Positions 1 to 6,533 of a stretch of DNA of 8,821 nt are shown one piece after another. Origin of the DNA: Acetobacteraceae bacterium (GTDB taxonomy: Bacteria; Pseudomonadota; Alphaproteobacteria; Acetobacterales; Acetobacteraceae); NCBI GenBank assembly GCA_019689515.1, contig JADGHI010000130.1, positions 1-8,821 of the forward strand, given 5' to 3'. The notes under the pieces were generated by a model. It saw nothing but the letters and a program-made list of their open reading frames with translations. It was not told where the DNA came from and searched no databases. Every line of letters starts with the position of its first letter. Position 1 is the stretch's first letter. The position numbers and the translations under genes were made by a program.

Positions 1-243
1 GCGGTCGCTCGACTGGGTGATCTGCGTCCGGCCCGGGGTCTGGGTGATGGCGGCGCTGCCCGCCACCACGCGGCCGCCGGTCGGCCCGGCGTTCGGCGCC
101 GGCAGGGGCTGCGCCCGCGCGGCGCCCGCGGCGAGCAGGAGCAGCGCCGCCGCCGGCAGCAGCGCGGCGCTCGCGAGCAGCCGCAGGCGCAGCGGAGCCT
201 GCGCTGCTTCGCGAAGCAGCGGCGGACTGAGACGACCCGGCAT
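1..243 (-). CDS. Filamentous haemagglutinin-type exoprotein (two-partner secretion), N-terminus only
   Basis: The first 81 codons are present and the gene continues beyond base 1. A signal peptide covers about residues 1-45: a basic start, a long Leu/Ala core and an A-R-A-Q-P cleavage region. It is followed by GGRVVAGSAAITQTPGRTQI, the start of the TPS/haemagglutination-activity domain that an outer-membrane TpsB pore recognises; the beta-helix passenger would follow outside the window. By family knowledge the product is secreted through TpsB and acts at the cell surface, often in adhesion or contact inhibition; which applies cannot be seen here. ATG at 243 is preferred because an AGGGGGGA ribosome site lies about six bases upstream. 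The in-frame ATG at 249 abuts that site too closely. No TpsB partner is visible. An IS1182-like scrap begins about 45 bases upstream, so the promoter may be displaced. The family call is firm; the passenger type is unknown. Confidence 0.85.
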   Translation of the reverse strand, partial: MPGRLSPPLLREAAQAPLRLRLLASAALLPAAALLLLAAGAARAQPLPAPNAGPTGGRVVAGSAAITQTPGRTQITQSSDR

Positions 244-288
244 AGGCATTCCCCCCTCATCCTGTCAGAGCCGCACCGGCATCCGACC

Positions 289-470
289 AGACACGGCATT
301 CGCGTCATGGCGGCGCTGTTCAGTCGGGTGCTGCGCGTCCGCCATACGGCTGGGCTGGCGCGGCTCGAGCACGTCGCGATCGATGGTGCCAATCTGCGGG
401 CCGACGCCTCGCGCCACAAGGCGATGGCCATGGGCGGATGCAGCACGCCGAAGGTAGGCTGGGGATGCCT
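289..470 (+). pseudogene. IS1182-like transposase fragment, frameshifted
   Basis: The reading frame through the ATG at 307 gives MAALFSRVLRV, then AGLARLEHVAIDGANLRADA and SRHKAMAMG. This follows the IS1182-family DDE transposase block whose usual form is roughly AGLVxLGHVALDGTKxxANAS-KHKAMS. The Asp of AIDG corresponds to the first catalytic Asp. Near 430-435 the match jumps to another frame, which reads GRMQHAEGRLG, the expected continuation after KAMSY; an indel therefore lies there. Only about 60 of roughly 450 residues remain. The N-terminal region, the other catalytic residues and terminal inverted repeats were not found. It is a fossil between the exoprotein start and unassigned sequence, and is not expected to be active. 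Confidence 0.65.
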
Positions 471-1076
471 AACCGATTCCTGTCGCTGGCCGGCGCATGG
501 GAGCGCCTCGAGACGCGGGGCGGGAGCACGACGAGGAACCGCGGCACGGGTCACTGCGGAACTTGATGCCGCAGGCGTCCACCGAAGAGACCCGAGCAGC
601 CTGGAGAGTTGCGCAGGCCCCGGACCAGTCCTCGGGGCAGGATCACTGATCGGGGGTCAGCACCGCGATTTCGGGGCCGGCAGCGCGTCGCGGCTCACCC
701 CGGCCCGCACGATCATGTCGCCATCCGAGACGAGGCGGCGCAGCACCATGTGCCGGCGACCGCCATGAGCGTGGCGGCACAGCGAATGGATCCGAAAAGG
801 GGAACCGGGACCGCCTGCCGCTCGGGTCCTGCCGGACCGCGCACATCCCGCCTGAACATGACGACAGGTCTCCGGTCGATGCCGTGAGGGGCGACGGCAC
901 GGGATGCCAGCACGCGGCCGAACGCCATCTCGCCGCGCAAAGGCGCTGATCGGCGTGGCCCGCGCGAGCGGAAGGGGATCCCGAGTTCGCGCGGCCGTTC
1001 CCCCACCCTCCACCGCATCGGCCCGGCAGCCGTGGTGTTGACCGCCGTGGTGCGGCGCGCCCGGCTTCGCATCGCC
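471..1076. other. Stretch without a recognisable gene
   Basis: No frame on either strand has a convincing start, ribosome site and family match. Several long open frames exist on both strands, but they are compositional, as expected at this GC content. On the minus strand between about 660 and 900 two frames read plausibly in succession (VVMFRRDVRGPAGPERQ in one, HMVLRRLVSDGDMIVRAG in another). They might be the decayed C-terminus of a protein I cannot name. The stretch lies between the transposase scrap and the binding-protein fossil, so degraded insertion DNA is likely. Confidence 0.4.
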
Positions 1077-1555
1077 GCGAGGACACGCCGCTCCCTGATT
1101 GCCCCGATTGCCGCGATGGGTGCGGCGAACCGCGCCGGAGTTGTGCGTCGGCGCAGACCGCCCCCGCCTGGCCGAACCGGCCCTTGCGCGTGGTCGTCCC
1201 CTCCCCATCGGGCTGCAGCAACAACGCGCCGGCATGCCCGCTCGCCGAGAGGTTCGGTCAAGCCTTCGGCCACTCCTTCGTCGTCGGGAGGGGCTATCGA
1301 CCGGAAGCCGAGGGGCGGACGCCGCCCCGCCAGGACGACCCTACGCACCTCGGTAGCGTCTCCTGCACAGACGCGATCGGGAAGAGGGGCGCCGCGCCGC
1401 TGCGTCGGTCCGCCGCGTATCGCCCGATCCCTTTGCCCATGGTGGAAACGGCGCCTTCGCCCCTGTTCCGCGGGCGGCAGGCCGTGCGGAGGCGGGACCG
1501 GGTCGTGCCCATGCCCGCGCCTGCCGCATCGGGAGCGCCTCGGCTCGAACGGTGA
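1077..1555 (+). pseudogene. Bug/TctC-family substrate-binding protein, badly decayed copy
   Basis: One frame near 1083-1125 reads RTRRSLIAPIAAMGAANRA, a twin-arginine-like signal peptide. After a frameshift near 1130-1145 the frame through 1184 reads ASAQTAPAWPNRPLRVVVPS, then LAERFGQAFGHSFVV. These match the start of mature tripartite-tricarboxylate-transporter binding proteins (WPxRPIRxVVPFxPGGxxD, then LxxxLGQxxVVENRxGA). The Gly-Gly that normally follows VVPFxPG is replaced by SGC, and the ENRPGAGG segment is scrambled. Further on, AAYRPIPLPMVETAPSPL resembles the YDPxRDFxPVxxVAxxPxxL segment, suggesting that short deletions brought parts together. The C-terminal half is missing. An intact product would be a periplasmic binder of a carboxylate for a TctAB-type carrier, which is not visible here. 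It is probably an old paralogue or duplicate of the next gene. Confidence 0.7.
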
Positions 1556-1574
1556 GCGGCGGCGCAGGTCGCGC

Positions 1575-1602
1575 TTGTGCGGCGATGCCCCCTTCTTGTT
1601 AG
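1575..1602 (+). promoter_or_regulatory. Possible sigma70-type promoter for the binding-protein gene
   Basis: TTGTGC at 1575-1580 and TGTTAG at 1597-1602 are separated by 16 bases, about 95 bases before the ATG at 1699. The local sequence is less GC-rich than its surroundings. The match is partial and short promoter-like pairs occur by chance, so this is a candidate only. No operator or attenuator is evident in the leader. Confidence 0.3.
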
Positions 1603-1698
1603 GTTGGCCGGGTGGCGGCGGGCCAGGCTCCGCCGCGCACCCCGCCGCCACACGCAGAAGGGCGTGAACGCCCCGCGTCCCGTAGGGAGGACCGCACC

Positions 1699-2674
1699 AT
1701 GGACCGCCGCACTCTCCTTGCCTCGCTTGCGGCCGCGCCGCTCGCCCCGCGCCTGGCGCGGGCCCAGAGCCAAGCGGACTGGCGGCCGGACCGGCCAATC
1801 CGCCTCGTCGTGCCCTTCGCGCCCGGCGGCAGCACCGACACCACCGCGCGCATCGTCGCCGATGCGCTCACCGGGCCGCTCGGGCAGTCCGTCGTCGTGG
1901 AGAACCGGACCGGGGCGGGCGGCACCATCGCCGCCGAATACGTCGCCCGCAGCGCGGCCGACGGCTACACCCTGATCTGCGGGACGAACACCACCCACGC
2001 GACTGCCGCGGCGCTCTACCCGAACCTGGCCTACCACCCCGCGCGGGACTTCGTGCCGGTCTCGATGGTCGTCCTCACGCCCAACATGGCGGGGATACAC
2101 CCCTCGCTGCCTGCGGCGAACCTGCGGGAGTTCATCGCATACGTGAAGGCCAATCCGGGCCGGGTCAATTACGGCTCCGGCGGCCCCGGCAGCTCGCAGC
2201 ACCTCTCGGCCGCCCTGCTCGCCCACATGGCAGGGCTCGTGATGACGCATGTCGCCTACCGCGGCGGCGCGTCGGCCGTGGCCGACCTTATCGCCGGGCG
2301 GGTGCAGCTGGTGATCAGCCCGCTGATCGAGATGCTGCCCTTCATCCGGGACGGCAAGATCCGCGCTCGGAGTGAGTTCCCGGGAGCGCGCCGTGCAGTT
2401 CCCGGACGTGCCGGCCATCCACGAGATCCTGCCGGGCTACGAGATCACCGGCTGGGCGGGGTTGTTCGCGCCGGCCGGCACGCCGGCGGCCGCGGTCCGG
2501 CGCCTCGCGCGCGAGACGGCGGCGGCGATGCGCCGGCCGGAGATGCGCCGGCGCATCGAGGAGCTCGGCTCCATCCCGGTGGCCATGGACGCCGAGGAGT
2601 CGGCGCGCTTCTACGCCGCCGAGCTGCTGAAGTACGCCGAGCTGGTGCGCCTCTCCGGCGCCAGGCCCGAATAG
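1699..2674 (+). pseudogene. Tripartite tricarboxylate transporter substrate-binding protein (Bug/TctC family), one frameshift
   Basis: ATG at 1699 follows a good ribosome site, AGGGAGG at 1684-1690. Residues 1-22 form a Tat-like signal peptide (MDRRTLLASL... ending ARA). The mature part has the family landmarks: RPIRLVVPFAPGGSTD at about 33-47, VVVENRTGAGGTIAAEY at 65-81, ADGYTL at 87-92, VNYGSGGPGSSQHLSA at 156-171 and YRGGASAVADLIAGRV at 187-202. After GKIRA, near 2365-2371, the frame is lost. The next frame, from about 2366, resumes at LGVSSRERAVQFPDVPAI and runs through GYEITGWAGLFAPAGTPAA to a TAG at 2672-2674. With two lost bases restored it would read KIRALGVSSRERA and give about 325 residues, the usual family length. 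The protein would be a periplasmic two-lobed binder of a small carboxylate; ligand unknown. No TctAB carrier genes lie nearby, which is common for Bug orphans. It is either a recent pseudogene or a sequencing error in an intact gene. Confidence 0.85.
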
Positions 2675-3108
2675 CCGGACGCGGCGAGCCGGACACAGCG
2701 GCCTGATTCCGGGCGAGGTGTTCGCGCACGATGGTGGCGTTCGGGCGGGACCTTTCGGAGTGCAAGCGGAGGCCCGCGGGGATGCGCTAGGCGGGCCCGA
2801 AGCGCCTCTTTCGCGGTGACCCGATCGCCGCGCGCGGCTGTTGCTCGGAAATGATCTAGCATCCATCCGCTGACTTGCGCCTGAAGGGACCCGACGGCCC
2901 ACGATGAGCCCGCGCCCACTTCCAGGATGGCCTGGCGGAGCGCTTCGGCGACGCCGCCGTGCGCGTCGAGCGTCTCAAGCCGGCTGTGGTGCCGGAAGAG
3001 CCGCCAGCAGCGGTCCTCCAACGCGTCCTGGAGTGGTGCCTCGGATCGCTGGCTCGCTGTCCGAACTGGCTCGCGGGTGCCGCGAATGCCGAACCTGCGG
3101 GCGGCTAG
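2675..3108. other. Stretch with no assigned gene; ambiguous overlapping frames at 2908-3108
   Basis: From 2675 to 2900 I see no gene. From 2908 to 3108 a plus frame without an ATG reads like protein (FQDGLAERFGDAAVRVERLK, then AAVLQRVLEWCLGSLARCPN), ending at a TAG at 3106-3108. The opposite minus frame also reads like protein (LQDALEDRCWRLFRHHSRLE, then VAEALRQAILEVG) and continues from the integrase remnant after its in-frame stop. Neither matches a family I recognise. The two frames share codon second positions, so base composition cannot separate them. At most one can be a real remnant. Confidence 0.35.
2771..2811 (+). terminator. Weak intrinsic-terminator-like hairpin
   Basis: GGCCCGC at 2771-2777 and GCGGGCC at 2791-2797 form a perfect 7-bp stem with a 13-base loop. 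A short pyrimidine run, CCTCTTTC, follows at 2805-2812. It lies about 100 bases after the stop of the frameshifted binding-protein gene. The T-run is short and offset, so termination is uncertain. Confidence 0.25.
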
Positions 3109-3447
3109 GCCGTGCGAGACCTCGCCGACGGCCATGCGCAACCACGCTTCGCGTAGCGTCTGCTACACAGCTTCGCGCGGGTGTGCCGTCGCCTTGCCGG
3201 CCCAGTCCCGGAAGGTCGAGCGGACGCCATGCACCGGCAGGTCGCCGCGGCCCATGCGGCGGAGCGTCATCACCGTCGCCATGACGCCGAGGAACGCCAG
3301 CGCGCCGAAATCCTAGCCCCGCCGCAGCGGCAGCAGACGGCGCAGCAGCACCACCGAAGCCGGCGCTCGGAGCTCGCGCCCCGCCTTCATCCGCTCGCCC
3401 CACGTTCCAGATCCCGGCCTCGAGTCAATCTCCGGCCAGCGCGTCGC
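3109..3447 (-). pseudogene. Tyrosine recombinase (phage/island integrase), C-terminal catalytic remnant
   Basis: Reading leftward, TRWPEID (about 3441) is followed in a shifted frame by LEAGIWNV, then in the first frame by ERMKAGRELRAPAS and LLRRLLPLRRG, up to a TAG at 3313-3315. The same protein resumes at MTLRRMGRGDLPVHGVRSTF and RDWAGKATAHPREAV, then stops at a TAG at 3163-3165. These are the conserved segments of P4/IntS-like integrases (WxEID, ERMKxxREHxVPLS, LRRMGRxDLTxHGFRSTFRDWA). The H-x-x-R catalytic pair is at 3220-3231. The catalytic Tyr segment near the C-terminus and the N-terminal DNA-binding part are not recognisable. At least two in-frame stops and a compensating pair of indels make it dead. 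No tRNA gene or attachment repeat is visible nearby. It points to a former prophage or genomic island. The right boundary is approximate. Confidence 0.75.
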
Positions 3448-3941
3448 GATCGGCGCACACGGCCGCGCCGATGAGGCCGGGCGCCGCGGTGCGACGCGAC
3501 AGCTTCGCCCGACCACCGCGCCGATCGGGTCTGCCGAAGCTGAGTTGCTGCCGATGCCCTCGACCTCGGCGGCGGTGCCATTCTCGGGCGTGCGCGGGTC
3601 GGTGGATTCGCGCCGCGGGCGTCCCTGGAGCGTGCCGGCACTGCACGGATTCCTCGCGACGAGCCGATGACGCGTCTGGTGAAGATTCCGCGACGCCTGC
3701 GCGCGCGGCGGCGTAGCGCCGGTGCCAGATGGGGCCGGAGCGCCTCCTTCGCCTCGCCCAGGCCAGCCCGGCTCACCGTTGCCGCTGTCCGGGCACCGCC
3801 ATCTCAGCGGCGAGCGCCGCGTGCGCCGCCGGGTCGGTCACACGCAACCAGTCGGGTGGGCGCAGGGAGACAGGGCCTCGCCCTCCGCAAAGGGGCCGTT
3901 GACGCCGCCGATTGAGCCTCCCGTTCCGTATCCTCGCCTGC
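3448..3941. other. Decayed stretch between integrase remnant and ABC permease
   Basis: No confident gene. The upstream part of the integrase should lie at 3448-3780 on the minus strand but is not recognisable. Between about 3915 and 3778 on the minus strand, just downstream of the permease stop, a GGGAGG site is followed by GVNGPFAEGEAL and, after a one-base shift, by SLRPPDWLRVTDPAAHAALA ending in a TGA. This may be the remnant of the next operon gene. I cannot assign a family. Confidence 0.3.
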
Positions 3942-4637
3942 CTACCGATGCTGCCAGCGCAGCAGGTGCCGCTCCAGTCGCTCGGAGGCCGAGAACAGCG
4001 CCAGCACGAAGCCCATGATCAGCACGACGAGCGCGAGGCTCAGCGAGGCGTTGTAGGTGCTCTGCGCGAATTGCAGCAGGTGGCCGAGCCCGCGCGAGGA
4101 GGCGACGAACTCGCCCACTACCGCGCCGGTGAAGGCGAAGCCGACCGCGACCTTCAGGTTCCCCATCACCCAGGCGACGACGGAGGGCACATAGACCTCA
4201 CGCACCAGCACCCGGCGCCCGCCGCCAAGGGTCGGCACGCGCTCGACCAGGCGCTGGTCCACCTCCTTCACGCCCGAATAGACGGAGAAGAACACCAGCA
4301 CGGCGACCAGCACCGTCGCCAGCGCGACCTTGGAGCCGAGGTCGATCCCCATCCAGGTGACGAAGAGCGGCGCCAGGATCACCCGCGGGACGGCGTTCAG
4401 CAGCATCATCACCGGTTCGAGCAGCGCCGCAGTTAAGGTCGCCTCGAGGTGCGGCCAGATGCTGCCATCGGCGAACAGGCCGAAGGCGACGCGGGCCACT
4501 TCGCTCGGCGCGGAGGCGTAGAGCGGATCGAGCAGCCCGGCGCGGCCGGCCAGCTCCCAGAGCGCGACCAGGAGGCCGAGCGCGAGGCTCCGCCGCACCC
4601 AGAGGCGCTGAAGGAAAGAGGTCGTCGTGGTCGTCAT
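3942..4637 (-). CDS. ABC transporter permease (SsuC/TauC-like), open but shortened
   Basis: ATG at 4637 overlaps the ATPase stop as ATGA, the usual coupled arrangement. The frame runs 231 codons to a TAG at 3942-3944. It has an N-terminal membrane segment (LALGLLVALWELAG), then SAPSEVARVAFGLFADGSIW, PVMMLLNAVPRVILAPLFV, further hydrophobic segments, and the cytoplasmic EAA-type loop (VPTLGGGRRVLVREVYVPSV) that docks on the ATPase. GFAFTGAVVGEFVASSRGLG near residues 165-185 is typical of nitrate/sulfonate/taurine inner-membrane permeases. Family members are usually about 250-275 residues. Here HLEATLTAALL joins directly to EPVMMLLNA near 4425, so roughly 30 residues, normally a transmembrane helix, seem to be missing in frame. 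Substrate unknown; alkanesulfonate-like or another small organic anion is the family expectation. With ATPase and binder both broken it is unlikely to work. Confidence 0.8.
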   Translation of the reverse strand: MTTTTTSFLQRLWVRRSLALGLLVALWELAGRAGLLDPLYASAPSEVARVAFGLFADGSIWPHLEATLTAALLEPVMMLLNAVPRVILAPLFVTWMGIDLGSKVALATVLVAVLVFFSVYSGVKEVDQRLVERVPTLGGGRRVLVREVYVPSVVAWVMGNLKVAVGFAFTGAVVGEFVASSRGLGHLLQFAQSTYNASLSLALVVLIMGFVLALFSASERLERHLLRWQHR

Positions 4638-5318
4638 GCGGCGACGAGCTCTCGCGGCGCCGCAGCTGGGTGGGGCGCGGCCGCCCCGCGCGTCGAGGCA
4701 CCTTCCAGGTCGCTCCAGAGCTGGCGCGGTAAGGGCGCGAAGGACGGCTCGCCGCGCGCAGCGAGCAGGTTTCGCGGACGGGGGATCGGCACCTCGCGGC
4801 TGGCCAGGATTCTCGCGCGGCCCGTTGGACGGCACGTGCACCACGTCGGAGACGGAGATCGCCTCCTCCAGGTCATGCGTCACGAGCAGCACCGAGATGC
4901 CCTCGCGCTCCACCAGGTCGAGCAGGTCCTGCGTGATGCGCGTACGCACGATGGCATCGAGCGCGGCGAAGGGCTCGTCCGTCAGCAGCAGTCGCGGCCG
5001 GAGCGCCAGAACCTGCGCGATCGCCACGCGCTTGCGCTGCCCGCCGGAAAGCTGGCCGCGGATAGCGCCCGCCCAGGCCGTGCAGGACGAGCCGCTCCAG
5101 CCAGGCCTCGGCCTCCTCCATCGCCGCGGCTTCGAGGCGCCGCGGATGCGCAGGCCGAGGGCGGCGTTCTCGCGCGCCGTGCGCCAGGGCAGCAGCGCGT
5201 CGTCCTGGAACAGGAAGCCGACCTCCTCCGGCGGCACCACTAGCTCGATGCGGCCGCCTTCCGGCTGCTGCAGCCCGATGATCGCGCGCAGCACGCTGGT
5301 CTTGCCGGAGCCCGACGG
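4634..5318 (-). pseudogene. ABC transporter ATPase (SsuB/TauB-like), 5'-truncated with three frameshifts
   Basis: It starts abruptly at Walker A, PSGSGKTS (5318-5295); the usual ~35 residues before it are gone. LRAIIGLQQPEGGRIEL and the Q-loop VGFLFQDDALLPWRTARENA follow. At about 5139 a one-base loss shifts into the frame reading RLEAAAMEEAEAWLERLVLH, GLGGRYP. At about 5063 an extra base returns to GQLSGGQRKRVAIAQVLAL (signature), LLLTDEPFAALDA (Walker B, D-loop) and LLVTHDLEEAI (H-loop). At about 4820 another extra base moves the tail to ARILASREVPIPRPRNLLAA and a stop at 4634-4636 that overlaps the permease ATG. Without that last shift the frame reads straight into the permease and gives a spurious ATPase-permease fusion. 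All nucleotide-binding motifs are still legible, so decay is recent or the indels are sequencing errors. It would have powered the adjoining permease. Confidence 0.85.
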
Positions 5319-5905
5319 GCGGACCCGGCTCCTGCACCATGCCGGCGTCCACTTGGCCGCGGCGCAGCGCCTCGAACAGGTTGGTGCCGATCGTGGCGAA
5401 GCGTGTCCTCGACGGGTCGGCGCCGGCGCGCTTCATCAGGAACAGCACCAGCACATGGTCGGCGTTGCCGAGGCCGGAGATGCCGACGGTGCGGCCCTCC
5501 AGCGCCTTGGCGTCGGTGATCTGGGAGGCGGTGCGCGGCGCGGTCGCCAGCGCGAAGAGCGGCAGCCGGCCGGTCTAGGCGAAGCGGCGGATCGGGGCGC
5601 CATTGGCGAAGGCCTGCAACGCGACATCGAAGGAGGTGCCGGCGTAGTCCACCGCCCCGCCGGCCAGGGCCTGCATCGCCTGGTTGCCCCCGCGGATATA
5701 GACCAGCTCGACCTCCACGCCCTCGTTGCGGAAATGGCTGCGTGCCTTCGCCACCTCATAGGGGACGACGCAGAGGAGCTGACCGCAGAAGGCGAGGCGA
5801 AGCCGGGCCGCACCCTGCGCATCGGCCGGCCTGCGGCGAGGGCGAAGGGGCCATTGCCGTCCCGGCAAGGGTTCTGAGCGCCTGGCGGCGCCCGACCTGA
5901 TTGGT
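5319..5905 (-). pseudogene. ABC transporter substrate-binding protein (NMT1/SsuA-like), truncated, with nonsense codon and frameshift
   Basis: A signal peptide reads GRRQALRTLAGTAMAP from about 5893. A one-base insertion near 5820-5850 shifts to RPADAQGAARLRLAFCGQLL, which enters the mature protein. Next come VPYEVAKARSHFRNEGVEVE, YIRGGNQAMQALAGGAVDYA and GTSFDVALQAFANGAPIRRF, the first lobe of NitT/TauT-type periplasmic binding proteins. A TAG at 5575-5577 interrupts; the same frame then continues TGRLPLFALATAPRT, EGRTVGISGLGNADHV and ATIGTNLFEALRRGQVDAGM, ending VQEP at about 5326. There it is joined to the ATPase Walker A, so roughly the last 120-150 residues are deleted. The upstream start is uncertain; an ATG at 6003 preceded by AGGGAAAG is in the frame of the mature part. 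This was the first gene of the operon. Ligand unknown. Confidence 0.85.
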
Positions 5906-6530
5906 TTCGGCGGGGGCGGATTCGAAGCGTGTCGCCTGGCAGCAATCCAATGCGCATCACCGGCGCCAGGGCACCGCCGGTTGGCGGCGCGGGCCGGAGA
6001 CATGGGAGATTCTTTCCCTGAAATACAAGAGGCCACGGCAAATATGCGATTATCAGCCTCACATGCGGCAAATCGTGGATTCTTTTTCTCTGCCTCTTGT
6101 CGAGAGAGACAGGAAATCGCGGCCTTGAGGTTTGGAAAGGGGAGGGCGGGCCGCTCTGGCCCAAAGGCGCCTGATCCGTCGTTGCGGCAGGCCTGAAGGC
6201 GGTCATTCCCACGCGGCCGCACCCGGCCGCCTGGACAATCCGATCCAGGAACTGATGTCCGCGAGAGTGCTGGAGCCAAGGGAATCAGCCTAGTCCGGTC
6301 CTGTCGAGCAGCGCTCGAAGCAAGCCGCGGATCGGCGGTTGTTCTTCAGGCGATTGAGTATGCGCCCGATGCGAGGGCGTCGCGCTTGCGTGCGCACCTG
6401 ATAACGCGCGCCAACCGCTTCCGCGGGCGCTACTGGCAGATATCAGCGGGCTTGCAGCTCTTGCCTGGCTCTGCCGGGCTGCGGCGGGGCGGGCGCCCTC
6501 CGGCCGCATGGGTTCCGATTTCCGCCGTCC
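5906..6530. other. Intergenic region upstream of the ABC operon
   Basis: No gene is supported. The part from about 6000 to 6130 is clearly less GC-rich than the rest of the window and holds the inverted repeat listed separately; it is the natural place for the operon's promoter on the minus strand. From 6200 to 6530 there are only compositional open frames. Confidence 0.4.
6025..6100. repeat. Inverted repeat in an AT-richer patch, possible operator or leader structure
   Basis: ACAAGAGGC at 6025-6033 and GCCTCTTGT at 6092-6100 are perfect 9-bp inverted copies. Inside them CCACG (6033-6037) faces CGTGG (6074-6078). GGCAAAT occurs twice (6037-6043 and 6067-6073) and GATTCTTT twice (6008-6015, 6078-6085). 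The patch sits about 100-200 bases upstream of the binding-protein remnant, transcribed leftward. It could be a regulator-binding region or a folded leader. No riboswitch consensus, including the TPP type, was recognised. Confidence 0.45.
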
Positions 6531-6533
6531 GCC

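Noticed and set aside
713..1798. Long minus-strand open frame of 361 codons
   Set aside because: It is antisense to the two Bug/TctC copies and to unassigned DNA, is Arg/Pro/Gly-rich, and has no ribosome site or family motif; a shadow frame caused by high GC.
2360..2380. Programmed ribosomal frameshift in the binding-protein gene
   Set aside because: There is no slippery heptamer or clear downstream structure, and this family is not known to use recoding; an indel or sequencing error is simpler.
1294..2418. Minus-strand open frame of 374 codons
   Set aside because: It lies antisense to clear Bug/TctC motifs on the plus strand; its residue mix is that of a shadow.
3942..5294. A true ATPase-permease fusion protein
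   Set aside because: The linker is out-of-frame ATPase tail. The correct tail is in another frame and ends in an ATGA overlap with the permease start.
4627..5877. Plus-strand open frame of 416 codons
   Set aside because: It is antisense to the ATPase and binding-protein motifs and has no recognisable domain of its own.
6000..6130. TPP riboswitch upstream of the NMT1-type binding protein
   Set aside because: The conserved CTGAGA and related core segments are absent; only the genomic context suggested it.
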